Positions 27,425-37,046 of a stretch of DNA of 60,442 bases are shown here, piece by piece. The first letter of the stretch is position 1, and each line of letters opens with the position of its first letter. Both the position numbers and the translations under genes were made by a program. The notes below the pieces were generated by a model, which was not told where the DNA came from, did no database searches, and saw only the letters and a list, made by a program, of their open reading frames with translations. The DNA is from Candidatus Azobacteroides sp. (GTDB lineage Bacteria > Bacteroidota > Bacteroidia > Bacteroidales > Azobacteroidaceae), in contig WRFY01000122.1 in assembly GCA_009783445.1 (NCBI GenBank), positions 1-60,442 of the forward strand. The letters are read 5' to 3'.

Positions 27425-29077
27425 CTATTCCTTTATGTTCGGCAATTCCAATCCCAGCCCTTTTTTCTTGTCTACAATTTTAAGAGCAAACCCCAGAATA
27501 AATGCAGCCACTCCTAAGAGAGCGAGCATGATCAAAGGATTTGTATAATTGTACATGATGGGTTTTAGCGTTTCCGAAATAGTAGGATCATTGATTAATT
27601 CTTGATTGGACGATGTCAAAATTTTGCCGATCAATAAAGGGAACAACCACAAACCAATATTTTGTATCCAAAAGATCAGTGCATAAGCAGACCCAATTAC
27701 CTTATGGTCGACCAACTTGGGAACCGAGGGCCACAAAGACGCTGGGACTAAGGAGAATGAAGCTCCCAGAACCAATATCGTTCCAAACGCCAATATGACG
27801 CCTCCTATTTCTTGTCCTTTTAATTGAGGTAAAAGGTAAGCAAATGTTAAATGACAAACAATCAATAAGATAGAACCTAACATAAGCATAGAAGCCGCTT
27901 TCCCCTTTTTATCTATATAGTTTCCTAAAATGGGAGTGATGCCAACGGCCAACAATGGAAATACAGAGAAGATGGCTCCCGCCGATTGTCGTTTATAAGA
28001 CATAAAACAGTAAATTACAAGAAAAACAATGGAAAACGCCAGCAATAAAATTTTTGATTTCTTTTCACAAAAGTTACTTGAAAAGGAAGCGCCTGCGACA
28101 ATTAACATGATTAAATACTGAATCGTAATGGCAGTCCCGGAAATCCAAAAGGAATCTTGGGCTAATTCGGTAAAGCTTAAATTGCATTCCAGCATGTTAA
28201 CAGCATATTTCTGGAATGGGAATATGGCCGAATAATACAATACGCAAAGTAAAGCCACTAACCAAAAACCGCTGCTTGAAAAGATTGTTCCAATATCTCT
28301 GATTTTGAACAGATCGTCTTTTTCTTCCGCTTCGCCTGTCTGAGCGTCCAATTTCTTATCCATAAAGAAATAAGCAATAAACATAATCAAAGCGATCATC
28401 AGTAGGATGACGCCAAATGCTACCGAGTGAGAAACATCTGCGCCCCCCAGTATATCGGCTTTGGCAATCAACGGAGAAAAAATCATGCAAGTGGCAACGC
28501 CCAAGCGAGCCAACGCCATTTCCGAACCCATCGCCAGCGCCAATTCTTTTCCTTTGAACCATTTGACAATACCGCGCGAAACCGTAATGCCTGCCATTTC
28601 AACGCCGCAGCCGAATATCATAAATCCTACCGAGGCTAATTTTGCAGAAGCCGGCATTCCTTGATAAAACGGAGATACTCCGATTTCTTCAAATATCGGA
28701 ATATAATTCAAATGATGGGTGAACCAATTTTCCAAACCCGTTCCGACAAATATTGTTGTTACCGAATACCAATTGATTGCAGCGCCTATAATCATTACGA
28801 TACCTGATAAAATAGCCGTAAATCGAACGCCCATTTTATCTAAGATAATGCCTGCAATAATCAAAAAGAAGATAAAAACATTTAAGAATGTTTCAGAACC
28901 TGCATAAGTTCCAAAAGCATCCGAATCCCATCCCCTCGTTGTCTCCAAAATGGATTTAACCGGAGATAATATGTCCATAAAGATATAAGCACAAAACATA
29001 GCAAAAGCTAAGAAGATAAGCGCTGTCCAGCGAATAGCTGGAATATCTTTCATCAATGTAGTTGTTTTTTCTGTCAT
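27425..29077 (-). CDS. Major facilitator superfamily transporter
   Basis: 550 aa with about 12-14 transmembrane helices in two halves and a charged central loop (about residues 245-262). Helix pair 2-3 carries GIILDKMGVRFTAILSG, the MFS A-like motif. A periplasmic loop after helix 3 (about 110-150) is unusually long. The substrate cannot be read from sequence. It is the third gene of the mfd-folC-MFS run, 10 bases after folC; this hints at, but does not prove, a folate-related substrate. Confidence 0.85.
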   Translation of the reverse strand: MTEKTTTLMKDIPAIRWTALIFLAFAMFCAYIFMDILSPVKSILETTRGWDSDAFGTYAGSETFLNVFIFFLIIAGIILDKMGVRFTAILSGIVMIIGAAINWYSVTTIFVGTGLENWFTHHLNYIPIFEEIGVSPFYQGMPASAKLASVGFMIFGCGVEMAGITVSRGIVKWFKGKELALAMGSEMALARLGVATCMIFSPLIAKADILGGADVSHSVAFGVILLMIALIMFIAYFFMDKKLDAQTGEAEEKDDLFKIRDIGTIFSSSGFWLVALLCVLYYSAIFPFQKYAVNMLECNLSFTELAQDSFWISGTAITIQYLIMLIVAGASFSSNFCEKKSKILLLAFSIVFLVIYCFMSYKRQSAGAIFSVFPLLAVGITPILGNYIDKKGKAASMLMLGSILLIVCHLTFAYLLPQLKGQEIGGVILAFGTILVLGASFSLVPASLWPSVPKLVDHKVIGSAYALIFWIQNIGLWLFPLLIGKILTSSNQELINDPTISETLKPIMYNYTNPLIMLALLGVAAFILGFALKIVDKKKGLGLELPNIKE

Positions 29078-29087
29078 GGTAGTATAA

Positions 29088-30404
29088 TTATTTTGAAAAG
29101 ATTAATTCATGCGTTGTTCTATCTTGCTGATCGCTTAGCACGTCTGCTACTACGAATGTGCTTCCTCCTGCAAAGATAAAATCTTTTTTTGTTGCAGAAC
29201 GTTTAGCCGCTTCAAAAGCTTCTCTTACAGTCGAATATTTATCTCCCTTTAATCCAATAGCAGCTCCTTGCTCCGCTAAGGAAGAAACGTCCAAAGCTCT
29301 TTGGATAGACGGTTGAGTAAAATAATAAACAGCCTCTTTCGGCAGTAAGGTCAGAATGCTGGAAACATCTTTATCTTTGACCATTCCAAAAACGATATGA
29401 AGTTTGTCGTAGCATTCGTTCTGCAACTGTTGCACAATGTATTGTATTCCCCCCACATTGTGTCCTGTATCCAAAACAATTTTGGGATGGTATTGAAGAA
29501 TTTGCCAGCGGCCTCTCAAATCGGTATTTTCGATTACTCGGTAAAATCCATCGTACACAGCTTTAGGAGGAATGGTAAAAATTCCTTTGAGGATGTCGAT
29601 GGCGCATAATACAGTTGCCGCATTTTTTTCCTGGGCATAACCGCCCAATGGGTCTATCAATTGGGGATAGTCGGGAGTATCGAATTCCCAACAGCCGGAT
29701 GTGCGGTTGTAACGGGCTGCATAGTCGTAGTCTTGCGCAAAAACAATACTTCCCGCCTGTTTCATTTCGGCGGTATCCAAAAATACGTTTTTCACTTCGC
29801 CTTCCGCTTCTCCAATCACTACCGGAACGGCAGTCTTGATAATTCCGGCTTTTTCCCGTGCAATCGCTTTCAAAGTATCGCCCAGCAAATGGGTGTGGTC
29901 GAAACTAATGTTGGTAATGATGCTCAAAACAGGAGTAATGATATTCGTACAATCCAATCGTCCGCCCAAACCGGTTTCGATCACCGCGACATCAACCGAT
30001 TGTTCGGCAAAATACGTCAATGCCATTCCCGTCGTCAATTCAAAAAAGGAAGCCTGAAGGGATTCAAAAAATTTTTTGTGGCGGGAGACAAAATCGGTTA
30101 TAAAGGTTTTGGAGATCATCTGGCCATTAACTTTGATCCGTTCCCTGAAATCTACCAAATGCGGAGAAGTATATAACCCCGTTTTGTATCCGGATTCCTG
30201 CAAAATCGAAGCCAGCAAATGAGAAACAGAGCCTTTTCCATTCGTTCCGGCCACATGGATGGTTGGGTAATGGCGGTGCGGATGATTCAAACAATGGTCT
30301 ATTTGCCAGGTATTTTCTAATCCTTCCTTATAAGCGCCTTCTCCTACTTTTTGAAACATAGGGACGCTATTACAAAGATACTCAATGGTCTGTTCGTAGT
30401 TCAT
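29088..30404 (-). CDS. folC: Folylpolyglutamate synthase / dihydrofolate synthase
   Basis: 438 aa Mur-ligase-type enzyme that adds glutamate to dihydropteroate and to folates in the cytoplasm. The ATP loop is HVAGTNGKGSVSHL (near 51-64), the omega loop region follows, and the C-terminal domain has LDTGHNVGG. Length is usual. It begins 13 bases after mfd and is followed by the MFS gene, so it is expressed from the mfd promoter. Confidence 0.95.
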   Translation of the reverse strand: MNYEQTIEYLCNSVPMFQKVGEGAYKEGLENTWQIDHCLNHPHRHYPTIHVAGTNGKGSVSHLLASILQESGYKTGLYTSPHLVDFRERIKVNGQMISKTFITDFVSRHKKFFESLQASFFELTTGMALTYFAEQSVDVAVIETGLGGRLDCTNIITPVLSIITNISFDHTHLLGDTLKAIAREKAGIIKTAVPVVIGEAEGEVKNVFLDTAEMKQAGSIVFAQDYDYAARYNRTSGCWEFDTPDYPQLIDPLGGYAQEKNAATVLCAIDILKGIFTIPPKAVYDGFYRVIENTDLRGRWQILQYHPKIVLDTGHNVGGIQYIVQQLQNECYDKLHIVFGMVKDKDVSSILTLLPKEAVYYFTQPSIQRALDVSSLAEQGAAIGLKGDKYSTVREAFEAAKRSATKKDFIFAGGSTFVVADVLSDQQDRTTHELIFSK

Positions 30405-30417
30405 GGTACTGATCTAT

Positions 30418-33400
30418 TCATTTTTCCAACAGGGTATAACTTTTCGAAATGTTTATTTCGTTGATTTCTTCCAATATTTTTACCGCCTTTTTAACCATAT
30501 CTATATTCTCTATGGTTATGTACCGTCGGTTATTTTTTTCCGTTATTTGACACCGCTTATAATTTTGTTGGATAAACGCCAACAACTTGCCAAATGCTTC
30601 GCTCTGGTAATAATCCGAATCGCGATCAGACACCATAAACAGGGTCATTTTACCGTTTTTGAGTGCAATTTTTTCGATTCCTAATTTTTTTGCTAAGCGG
30701 CGAAGGCGAACAATCCGGATTAGTTCTTCTCCTTTTTGAGGAATTTTGCCGAAACGATCCTGTAATTTCAAACGAAACCGTTCGATATCCGCTTCTTCTA
30801 CCATTGCATCTAACTCTCGATACAGCAAAATTCGTTCCGAATCGTTGGGAATGTAGGTAGCCGGAAACAATATTTCCATATCGCTTTCGATATTCGTTTC
30901 CGCAACATAATACTCTCCTGTATCCACTTGATCGGCGTCTTTATATAAATCCGAAAATTCTTCGTTCTTCAATTCTTGAACAGCTTCGGTCAATATTTTC
31001 TGATACGTTTCATACCCTAAATCCGCGATGAAACCGCTTTGCTCTGCTCCTAATAAATTGCCTGCTCCCCGAATGTCTAAGTCTTGCATGGCAATATGAA
31101 TGCCGCTTCCCAGTTCCGAAAAATTTTCGATGGCCAGCAACCGTCTTCTTGCTTCTGGCGTTAAATCCGAAAGCGGAGGCGATAACAAATAGCAAAACGC
31201 TTTTCGGTTTCCGCGTCCTACTCGACCGCGCAATTGGTGTAAGTCGCTCAAACCAAAATTTTGCGCATTGTTTACGATCATCGTGTTGGCGTTCGGAATA
31301 TCGATTCCATTCTCAATGATGGTTGTTGCAATCAAGACGTCGTATTCATAATTCGTAAAATCCATGACAATTTCTTCCAGTTGCGACGCTTCCATTTGTC
31401 CGTGTCCAATGGCAACCCGGGCATCGGGGACTTCCTTTTTAATGATATCTTCCAGATTTTTCAAACTTGCTATCCGGTTGTTGATGATAAAAACTTGTCC
31501 GTTGCGGCTCATTTCAAAGTTAATAGCTTCGCGGATAATATCGTTGCTGAAACGGTGAACCTCCGTTTGAATCGGGTAACGGTTGGGGGGAGGAGTTGAA
31601 ATATTGGATAAATCCCTTGCGCCCATCAAACTGAATTGCAAAGTACGGGGAATTGGAGTAGCCGTCAAGGTCAGCGTATCGACATTCACCTTCATTTGTT
31701 TCAACTTTTCTTTCACCCCTACGCCGAATTTTTGTTCTTCGTCAACAATTAATAGTCCCAAATCTCCAAATTGAACATCCTTACTGATTATTCGGTGAGT
31801 TCCGATGAGAATATCCACCTTTCTTTCCTTCACTTTTTGCAGGACTTCCTTGGCTGCTTTGGGCGTCCGCGCGCGGGAAAGATATTCTACATGAACCGGC
31901 ATATCGGACAATCGTTCCTTAAACGAACGGTAATGTTGATAAGCCAGAAGCGTGGTCGGAACTAAGACAGCCACTTGCTTGCCGTCGACCACTGCTTTGA
32001 AGGCTGCCCGAATAGCCACCTCCGTTTTTCCAAAACCCACATCGCCGCATACTAAACGATCCATCGGGCGCGCGTTTTCCATATCGTGCTTGACATCGTT
32101 GGTAGCTTTCTGCTGATCGGGAGTATCCTCGTATAAAAAAGAAGCTTCTAATTCTTTTTGCAAATATGTATCGGGAGAAAAGGCAAAGCCGTCTTCGTCT
32201 CTCCGTTTGGAATATAGCAAAATAAGATCTTTAGCAATATCCTTGACCTTTTTCTTGGTTCGTTCCTTTAAATTTTCCCAAGCGCCCGACCCCAATTTGT
32301 TCAATCGCGGAGGTTCGTTGTCTTTCCCCTTGTATTTGGAAATTTTATGCAAATTATGGATACTGACAAAAATCATATCATCGTTCAGGAAAGTCATCTT
32401 GATCACTTCCTGCATTTTTCCGTTGATTTCGGTACGAATCAATCCGCCGAACCGTCCAATGCCATGATCCAGGTGCACCAGATAATCGCCCAATTGAAAT
32501 TGCTGCAATTCTTTGAGCGACAAAGCAATTTTACCAGAACGGGCTTTTTCCGATTTCAAATTGTATTTATGAAAACGATCAAATAATTGATGGTCGGTAA
32601 ACAAGCAAAAGCGCAAGGTATTGTCGATAAATCCTTCATGAATCGTGCGGAGAATAGGGGTAAAAACAATCGCATCGTTCCGGTCTTCGAAAATAGCTTG
32701 AATCCGTTTGATTTGTTTTTCGTTGTTGCTTAAAATATAAATGACGTATCCCTCCTCCAGCATTTCCTTGAAAGAAGCGGCCGCCCGTTCAAAATTTTTA
32801 TGATAAGAGACCTGCGGTTCGGTGGAAAATTCGATCGTCGCGCTTGTGCTCCTGTGGACAGAAGGGATCGACAAATGAAGTTTCGTATATTTGGCCGTCC
32901 ATTCACGAGCGACAGGTTCGGGAGTCAGCCAATTCCGGATTTGTTCGATCGTCGAAAAAGTTTCTTCATTGTTCAAGGTCGGTTTTTCATGCCATAAAGA
33001 ATCCATTTTTTCGTAGACCCATTCTTCTTTTCGAAAAACCAAGAGAGCCGTATCCGGCAAATAGGACAACAAAGTCGTGTCCGCCTCGCCCGACTGAGTT
33101 GAAATAATGGAAATAGAATCTAAACGTTCCTTGGATAGCTGCGTTTCTACGTCGAAACTGCGAATGCTTTCTACCTCGTTTCCAAAAAAATCCATTCGGT
33201 AAGGATATTCGTTGGAAAAAGAAAAAACGTCGATAATCGATCCGCGCACGGCATATTGTCCGGGCTCGTATACATAATCGACTCGTTCGAATCCATAAGA
33301 ATCTAAGACCTCGGCAACAAATAAACTGTCTATTTTTTCATTTACGCTAACAGATAAAGAATTGTTCTTCAAAGCGTTTCCTGAAACCACTTTTTCAGCC

Positions 33401-33795
33401 AGCGCTTCCGGATAAGTAACAATGATAAACGGCGCCGTTTCATTATTCAAACGGCTCAAAACTTCCACGCGAAGAATTTCGTTGGCCGGGTCTCTCTGTC
33501 CGTAACGGATATTGCGCTTAAATTGAGAAGGGAAAAAAAGGACATTCGTCTCGCCCACGATTTGGCAACAATCGTGGTAAAAATACCCCGCTTCTTCCAA
33601 ATCGTTCAGCACACAAAGCATATATCTGTTCTTTGCTTTAGAAAAAACGGCGGAACACGCCATGCTTGCCGAAGAGCCTGCTAAACCTTTCAGGTAAATA
33701 TCCTGTCGGGCAGAAGAACGAAATAAGGAAAAAATCGCCTCGATGCATGGATGTTGCGCATAAATATCCTGTAAAATCGAATCTTTCAATGCCAT
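30418..33795 (-). CDS. mfd: Transcription-repair coupling factor
   Basis: Frees RNA polymerase stalled at DNA lesions and recruits UvrA. 1125 aa from the ATG at 33795. Order: UvrB-like N-terminal domains, the CarD-like polymerase-interaction domain (LGDYLVHLDHGIGRFGG, near 435), and the RecG-like translocase with Walker A CGDVGFGKTEVA (near 582) and DEEQ box (near 683). Helicase motif VI HQLRGRVGRG and the TRCF C-terminal domain complete it. The start is set by the -7 box TATTTTTG at 33806-33813, which lies inside the longer frame. First gene of mfd-folC-MFS. Confidence 0.97.
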   Translation of the reverse strand: MALKDSILQDIYAQHPCIEAIFSLFRSSARQDIYLKGLAGSSASMACSAVFSKAKNRYMLCVLNDLEEAGYFYHDCCQIVGETNVLFFPSQFKRNIRYGQRDPANEILRVEVLSRLNNETAPFIIVTYPEALAEKVVSGNALKNNSLSVSVNEKIDSLFVAEVLDSYGFERVDYVYEPGQYAVRGSIIDVFSFSNEYPYRMDFFGNEVESIRSFDVETQLSKERLDSISIISTQSGEADTTLLSYLPDTALLVFRKEEWVYEKMDSLWHEKPTLNNEETFSTIEQIRNWLTPEPVAREWTAKYTKLHLSIPSVHRSTSATIEFSTEPQVSYHKNFERAAASFKEMLEEGYVIYILSNNEKQIKRIQAIFEDRNDAIVFTPILRTIHEGFIDNTLRFCLFTDHQLFDRFHKYNLKSEKARSGKIALSLKELQQFQLGDYLVHLDHGIGRFGGLIRTEINGKMQEVIKMTFLNDDMIFVSIHNLHKISKYKGKDNEPPRLNKLGSGAWENLKERTKKKVKDIAKDLILLYSKRRDEDGFAFSPDTYLQKELEASFLYEDTPDQQKATNDVKHDMENARPMDRLVCGDVGFGKTEVAIRAAFKAVVDGKQVAVLVPTTLLAYQHYRSFKERLSDMPVHVEYLSRARTPKAAKEVLQKVKERKVDILIGTHRIISKDVQFGDLGLLIVDEEQKFGVGVKEKLKQMKVNVDTLTLTATPIPRTLQFSLMGARDLSNISTPPPNRYPIQTEVHRFSNDIIREAINFEMSRNGQVFIINNRIASLKNLEDIIKKEVPDARVAIGHGQMEASQLEEIVMDFTNYEYDVLIATTIIENGIDIPNANTMIVNNAQNFGLSDLHQLRGRVGRGNRKAFCYLLSPPLSDLTPEARRRLLAIENFSELGSGIHIAMQDLDIRGAGNLLGAEQSGFIADLGYETYQKILTEAVQELKNEEFSDLYKDADQVDTGEYYVAETNIESDMEILFPATYIPNDSERILLYRELDAMVEEADIERFRLKLQDRFGKIPQKGEELIRIVRLRRLAKKLGIEKIALKNGKMTLFMVSDRDSDYYQSEAFGKLLAFIQQNYKRCQITEKNNRRYITIENIDMVKKAVKILEEINEINISKSYTLLEK

Positions 33796-33805
33796 AAAAT
33801 TTTCG

Positions 33806-33813
33806 CAAAAATA
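33806..33813 (-). promoter_or_regulatory. mfd promoter, -7 box TATTTTTG
   Basis: Minus-strand TATTTTTG, 10 nt before the ATG at 33795. The leader would be very short. Confidence 0.55.
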
Positions 33814-33949
33814 CGAATAATTCTTCAAAATGTTACTGACGATGCAATTTTACCTGTTTGCGAGCCAGCGCATGGCTTAAATGCCGGCATAGGCGATCCT
33901 TCATGACAGACGCGGCGGCAGCTTTTGGAGCAAAACAGAAAAAAATGCT

Positions 33950-33957
33950 TACTTTTG
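33950..33957 (+). promoter_or_regulatory. radC promoter, -7 box TACTTTTG
   Basis: TACTTTTG, 38 nt upstream of the ATG at 33996. It lies within an open frame that extends upstream to 33858 and so rules out that longer start. Confidence 0.6.
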
Positions 33958-33995
33958 CAGATAAATATAGAATATTAAACAAAACCTTGCTTTCT

Positions 33996-34697
33996 ATGAC
34001 AGGACAGACTAAACTTTCTGTGAAAAAGTGGTCGCCAGAAGATCGGCCGCGCGAAAAGCTCCTCTCTAAGGGGATTTATTCCCTGAGTAATGCCGAACTA
34101 CTGGCTATTATTATCGGATCGGGCAATCAGAACGAGAGTGCGGTAGATTTGGCTCAACGCATTCTTCAAGAAGCAAATAACAACATCAATCAGTTGGGTA
34201 AATTTTCCGTTAAGCATTTGATCAGTCGTTTCAAAGGAATCGGAGAAGCCAAAGCAGTCAGCATTGTGGCGGCGCTTGAACTGGGGAAACGCAGGCAATC
34301 GGAAGACATTCAAAGCAGAGAAAAAATCAGAAACAGTCGAGATATTTACGACTTTTTTCATCCAATCCTGGGCGATTTACCGCATGAAGAATTCTGGGCG
34401 CTGTTTGTGAATCGCAGCCACCAGATCATCGACAAACTGAAAATCAGTCAGGGCGGCGTGAGCGGAACGCTGGTCGATGTTAAGCTTATTTACAAAGAAG
34501 CGATTGCTCGTTTGGCTTCTGGAATCATTCTTTGCCACAATCATCCTTCCGGAGTGGCTATTCCAAGTAAAAACGACGATCATATTACAGCCAAGATACG
34601 AGAGGGTATCAAACTGTTGGATATGACTTTAATTGATCATTTGATTGTCTGCGACGGAGATTTTTATTCGTATTCAGATCAGGGAAGAATCGGATAA
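33996..34697 (+). CDS. radC: RadC family JAMM-domain protein
   Basis: 233 aa from the ATG at 33996, beginning MTGQTKLSVKKW. An N-terminal helix-hairpin-helix region (about 60-95) precedes a JAMM/MPN metalloprotein domain with CHNHPSG (His181, His183) and a downstream Asp. The family was once linked to DNA repair; the cellular role is unresolved. In Bacteroidales radC is often a single gene, as here, divergent from mfd. Confidence 0.92.
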   Translation: MTGQTKLSVKKWSPEDRPREKLLSKGIYSLSNAELLAIIIGSGNQNESAVDLAQRILQEANNNINQLGKFSVKHLISRFKGIGEAKAVSIVAALELGKRRQSEDIQSREKIRNSRDIYDFFHPILGDLPHEEFWALFVNRSHQIIDKLKISQGGVSGTLVDVKLIYKEAIARLASGIILCHNHPSGVAIPSKNDDHITAKIREGIKLLDMTLIDHLIVCDGDFYSYSDQGRIG

Positions 34698-34712
34698 CTT
34701 AACTTTTTTTGC

Positions 34713-34720
34713 TATATTTG
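34713..34720 (+). promoter_or_regulatory. Promoter of the SufT-like gene, -7 box TATATTTG
   Basis: TATATTTG ends 25 nt before the ATG at 34746. It probably serves the following lpxH gene too. Confidence 0.6.
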
Positions 34721-34745
34721 CATGATAAAATAAATAACTGCAAGA

Positions 34746-35063
34746 ATGGAAAACAATTTTATGGAACTGGAAGAGCAAATTGTAAGAATGCTCAAAACAG
34801 TTTACGATCCTGAACTTCCTGTCAACGTATACGATTTGGGATTAATTTATGGAATAGAAGTAGACGACGATAAAAATGTGGATATCACCATGACCTTAAC
34901 GGCGCCAGCTTGCCCTGTGTCCGATTTTATCATGGAAGATATAAAAATGAAAGTTGAATCTATTCCAACAGTAAAAAACGTCCGTATCCAAATTGTCTTC
35001 GAACCCGAATGGCATCGGGACATGATGAGCGAAGAGGCAAAACTGGAATTGGGTTTCCTTTAA
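34746..35063 (+). CDS. MIP18/DUF59 family Fe-S assembly protein (SufT-like)
   Basis: 105 aa, the size of a single DUF59 domain. It has the family motif YDPELPVNVYDLGLIYG and the conserved Cys in LTAPACPVSDF. Such proteins help insert iron-sulfur clusters into target proteins. It is encoded 6 bases before lpxH. No suf genes are in view, so the partner scaffold must lie elsewhere. Confidence 0.9.
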   Translation: MENNFMELEEQIVRMLKTVYDPELPVNVYDLGLIYGIEVDDDKNVDITMTLTAPACPVSDFIMEDIKMKVESIPTVKNVRIQIVFEPEWHRDMMSEEAKLELGFL

Positions 35064-35069
35064 ACGATT

Positions 35070-35825
35070 ATGGCAAAAGATAAAATATATTTTGCTTCGG
35101 ACATGCATTTGGGATCGGATATTCTTGAAAATCCAAAAAAAAGTGAACAACGCTTCGTCTGTTGGTTGGATTCGATTCAGGAGGAGGCGAAAGCCTTGTA
35201 TCTATTGGGCGACATTTTTGATTTTTGGTTCGAATACAAAAAAGTTGTTCCACGCGGCTTTACCCGTTTTTTGGGAAAAATTGCCGAAATGTACGACAGG
35301 GGAACTGAGATTCACTTTTTTATCGGCAATCACGACATCTGGATGTTTGACTATTTGCAGGAAGAAGTGGGAGCGATCATTCACAAAAAACCTTTGACTG
35401 TGGAAATCAATGGAAAAATATTTTACATGGCCCATGGAGACGGTTTGGGAGACTCTTCCCGCTCGTTCGGGCTGATTCGTTCCATTTTTCATAATCGAAC
35501 CTGTCAATATTTGTTTGCCCATTTCCCTTCGACATGGGGAATCGGATTGGCTCATAAGTGGTCGAGGCACAACAGGAAGAGAGATTTTGCCGCCAGCTTG
35601 CCCTATTTGGGCGAAGAGAAAGAGGCTCTGGTACTTTTTGCCAAACAGTACCTGCGGGAACATGCCGACATCGACTATTTTATTTTCGGACATCGACACA
35701 TTATGCTCGATTTAGCGCTTAACCGGAAAACCCGTATGCTGATCATTGGCGATTGGATGCGGTATTTTTCGTACGCCGTTTTCGATGGAGAAAATCTGAC
35801 GTTGGAGCAACTAACTACTACTTGA
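35070..35825 (+). CDS. lpxH: UDP-2,3-diacylglucosamine diphosphatase family metallophosphoesterase
   Basis: Removes UMP from UDP-diacylglucosamine to give lipid X in lipid A synthesis at the inner membrane face. 251 aa with all calcineurin-type blocks: SDMHLG (Asp11, His13), LLGDIFDFWFEY, GNHDIW, AHGDGLG and FGHRH. The FDFW block and HG-D-G pattern fit LpxH or the related LpxG-like group; Bacteroidota members of this branch are usually called LpxH. Confidence 0.9.
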   Translation: MAKDKIYFASDMHLGSDILENPKKSEQRFVCWLDSIQEEAKALYLLGDIFDFWFEYKKVVPRGFTRFLGKIAEMYDRGTEIHFFIGNHDIWMFDYLQEEVGAIIHKKPLTVEINGKIFYMAHGDGLGDSSRSFGLIRSIFHNRTCQYLFAHFPSTWGIGLAHKWSRHNRKRDFAASLPYLGEEKEALVLFAKQYLREHADIDYFIFGHRHIMLDLALNRKTRMLIIGDWMRYFSYAVFDGENLTLEQLTTT

Positions 35826-35849
35826 TATCTCAATAATTTATAATTATTT

Positions 35850-37046
35850 ATGAACGCTTATTTAAATTTTCAAAAACACCTCGCCAACGAACTTCTTGCC
35901 ATCCAATCGGCAGGATTATACAAAGAAGAAAGGTGGATCGTTTCTCCGCAATCCGTAAAAATTCGCTTGCAGAGCGGCCAGGAAGTACTCAATTTCTGCG
36001 CCAATAATTATCTGGGATTATCCGACGACGCCGAGTTGATCGACGCGGCTATTCAAGCCATGAAAGACAGAGGGTACGGCATGTCGTCGGTGCGTTTTAT
36101 TTGTGGGACTCAAGACCTGCACAAAGAACTGGAGGCCTGTATTGCCCGTTTTTTCGGAACGGAAGATACCATTTTGTATGCCGCCTGTTTCGATGCCAAT
36201 GGAGGAGTATTTGAACCTTTATTAACGGAAGAAGACGCAATCATTTCCGATTCGCTTAATCATGCTTCCATCATTGATGGCGTGCGCTTGTGCAAAGCAG
36301 TCCGGTATCGTTATGCCAACGCCAATATGAGCGACTTGGAAACTCAACTGCAAGCGGCGCAAGCACAAAGATTCCGTCTGATTGTCACCGACGGCGTCTT
36401 TTCGATGGACGGAAACGTGGCTCCAGTGGATGAGATTTATGCATTAGCGCAAAAATACGATGCGATGGTTATGGTCGACGAGTCGCATTCGGCAGGCGTG
36501 GTCGGGAAAACCGGACGGGGAACTACCGAATTGTTCAACCTGAGAGGAAAAATAGAAATCCTAACTGGAACTTTAGGCAAAGCTTTTGGCGGCGCTATCG
36601 GAGGCTTTACTACCGGTAAAAAAGAAATTGTTGATTTGTTGCGTCAACGTTCGCGTCCCTATTTATTCTCCAATTCTTTGCCGCCTTCCGTAGTGGGAGC
36701 GGCGATTCATACCTTCTGCAGGTTGGAACAATCCTCCGAATTGCAAGAAAAACTGCGCGGCAATGCAGCCTTTTTTGTGCAAAAAATGCAGGATGCCGGA
36801 TTCGACCTTAAACCGACGCAATCCGCGATCTGCGCAGTCATGCTGTACGACGCCAAATTGTCGCAAGAGATGGCCGCCCAATTATTATCCGAAGGAATTT
36901 ACGTAACGGGATTTTACTATCCTGTTGTTCCAAAGGATCAAGCCAGAATACGAGTGCAATTGTCGGCGGCGCATGAGAAAGAAGACCTTGACCAATGTGT
37001 CAATGCTTTTGTTAAAATAGGAAAAAAATTAGGCGTTTTGAAATGA
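35850..37046 (+). CDS. kbl: Glycine C-acetyltransferase (2-amino-3-ketobutyrate CoA ligase)
   Basis: 398-aa PLP enzyme of the alpha-oxoamine synthase family. It splits 2-amino-3-ketobutyrate with CoA into glycine and acetyl-CoA. Seen are NNYLGLS, the VDESHSAGVVG block and the PLP Lys244 in GTLGKAFGGAIGG. BioF and HemA-type relatives share these motifs, but the overlap with a threonine-dehydrogenase-like gene identifies it as Kbl. Confidence 0.95.
   Translation: MNAYLNFQKHLANELLAIQSAGLYKEERWIVSPQSVKIRLQSGQEVLNFCANNYLGLSDDAELIDAAIQAMKDRGYGMSSVRFICGTQDLHKELEACIARFFGTEDTILYAACFDANGGVFEPLLTEEDAIISDSLNHASIIDGVRLCKAVRYRYANANMSDLETQLQAAQAQRFRLIVTDGVFSMDGNVAPVDEIYALAQKYDAMVMVDESHSAGVVGKTGRGTTELFNLRGKIEILTGTLGKAFGGAIGGFTTGKKEIVDLLRQRSRPYLFSNSLPPSVVGAAIHTFCRLEQSSELQEKLRGNAAFFVQKMQDAGFDLKPTQSAICAVMLYDAKLSQEMAAQLLSEGIYVTGFYYPVVPKDQARIRVQLSAAHEKEDLDQCVNAFVKIGKKLGVLK

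Noticed and set aside
33858..33995. 46-codon N-terminal extension of RadC
   Set aside because: The -7 box TACTTTTG at 33950-33957 lies within it and the extension has no family similarity.
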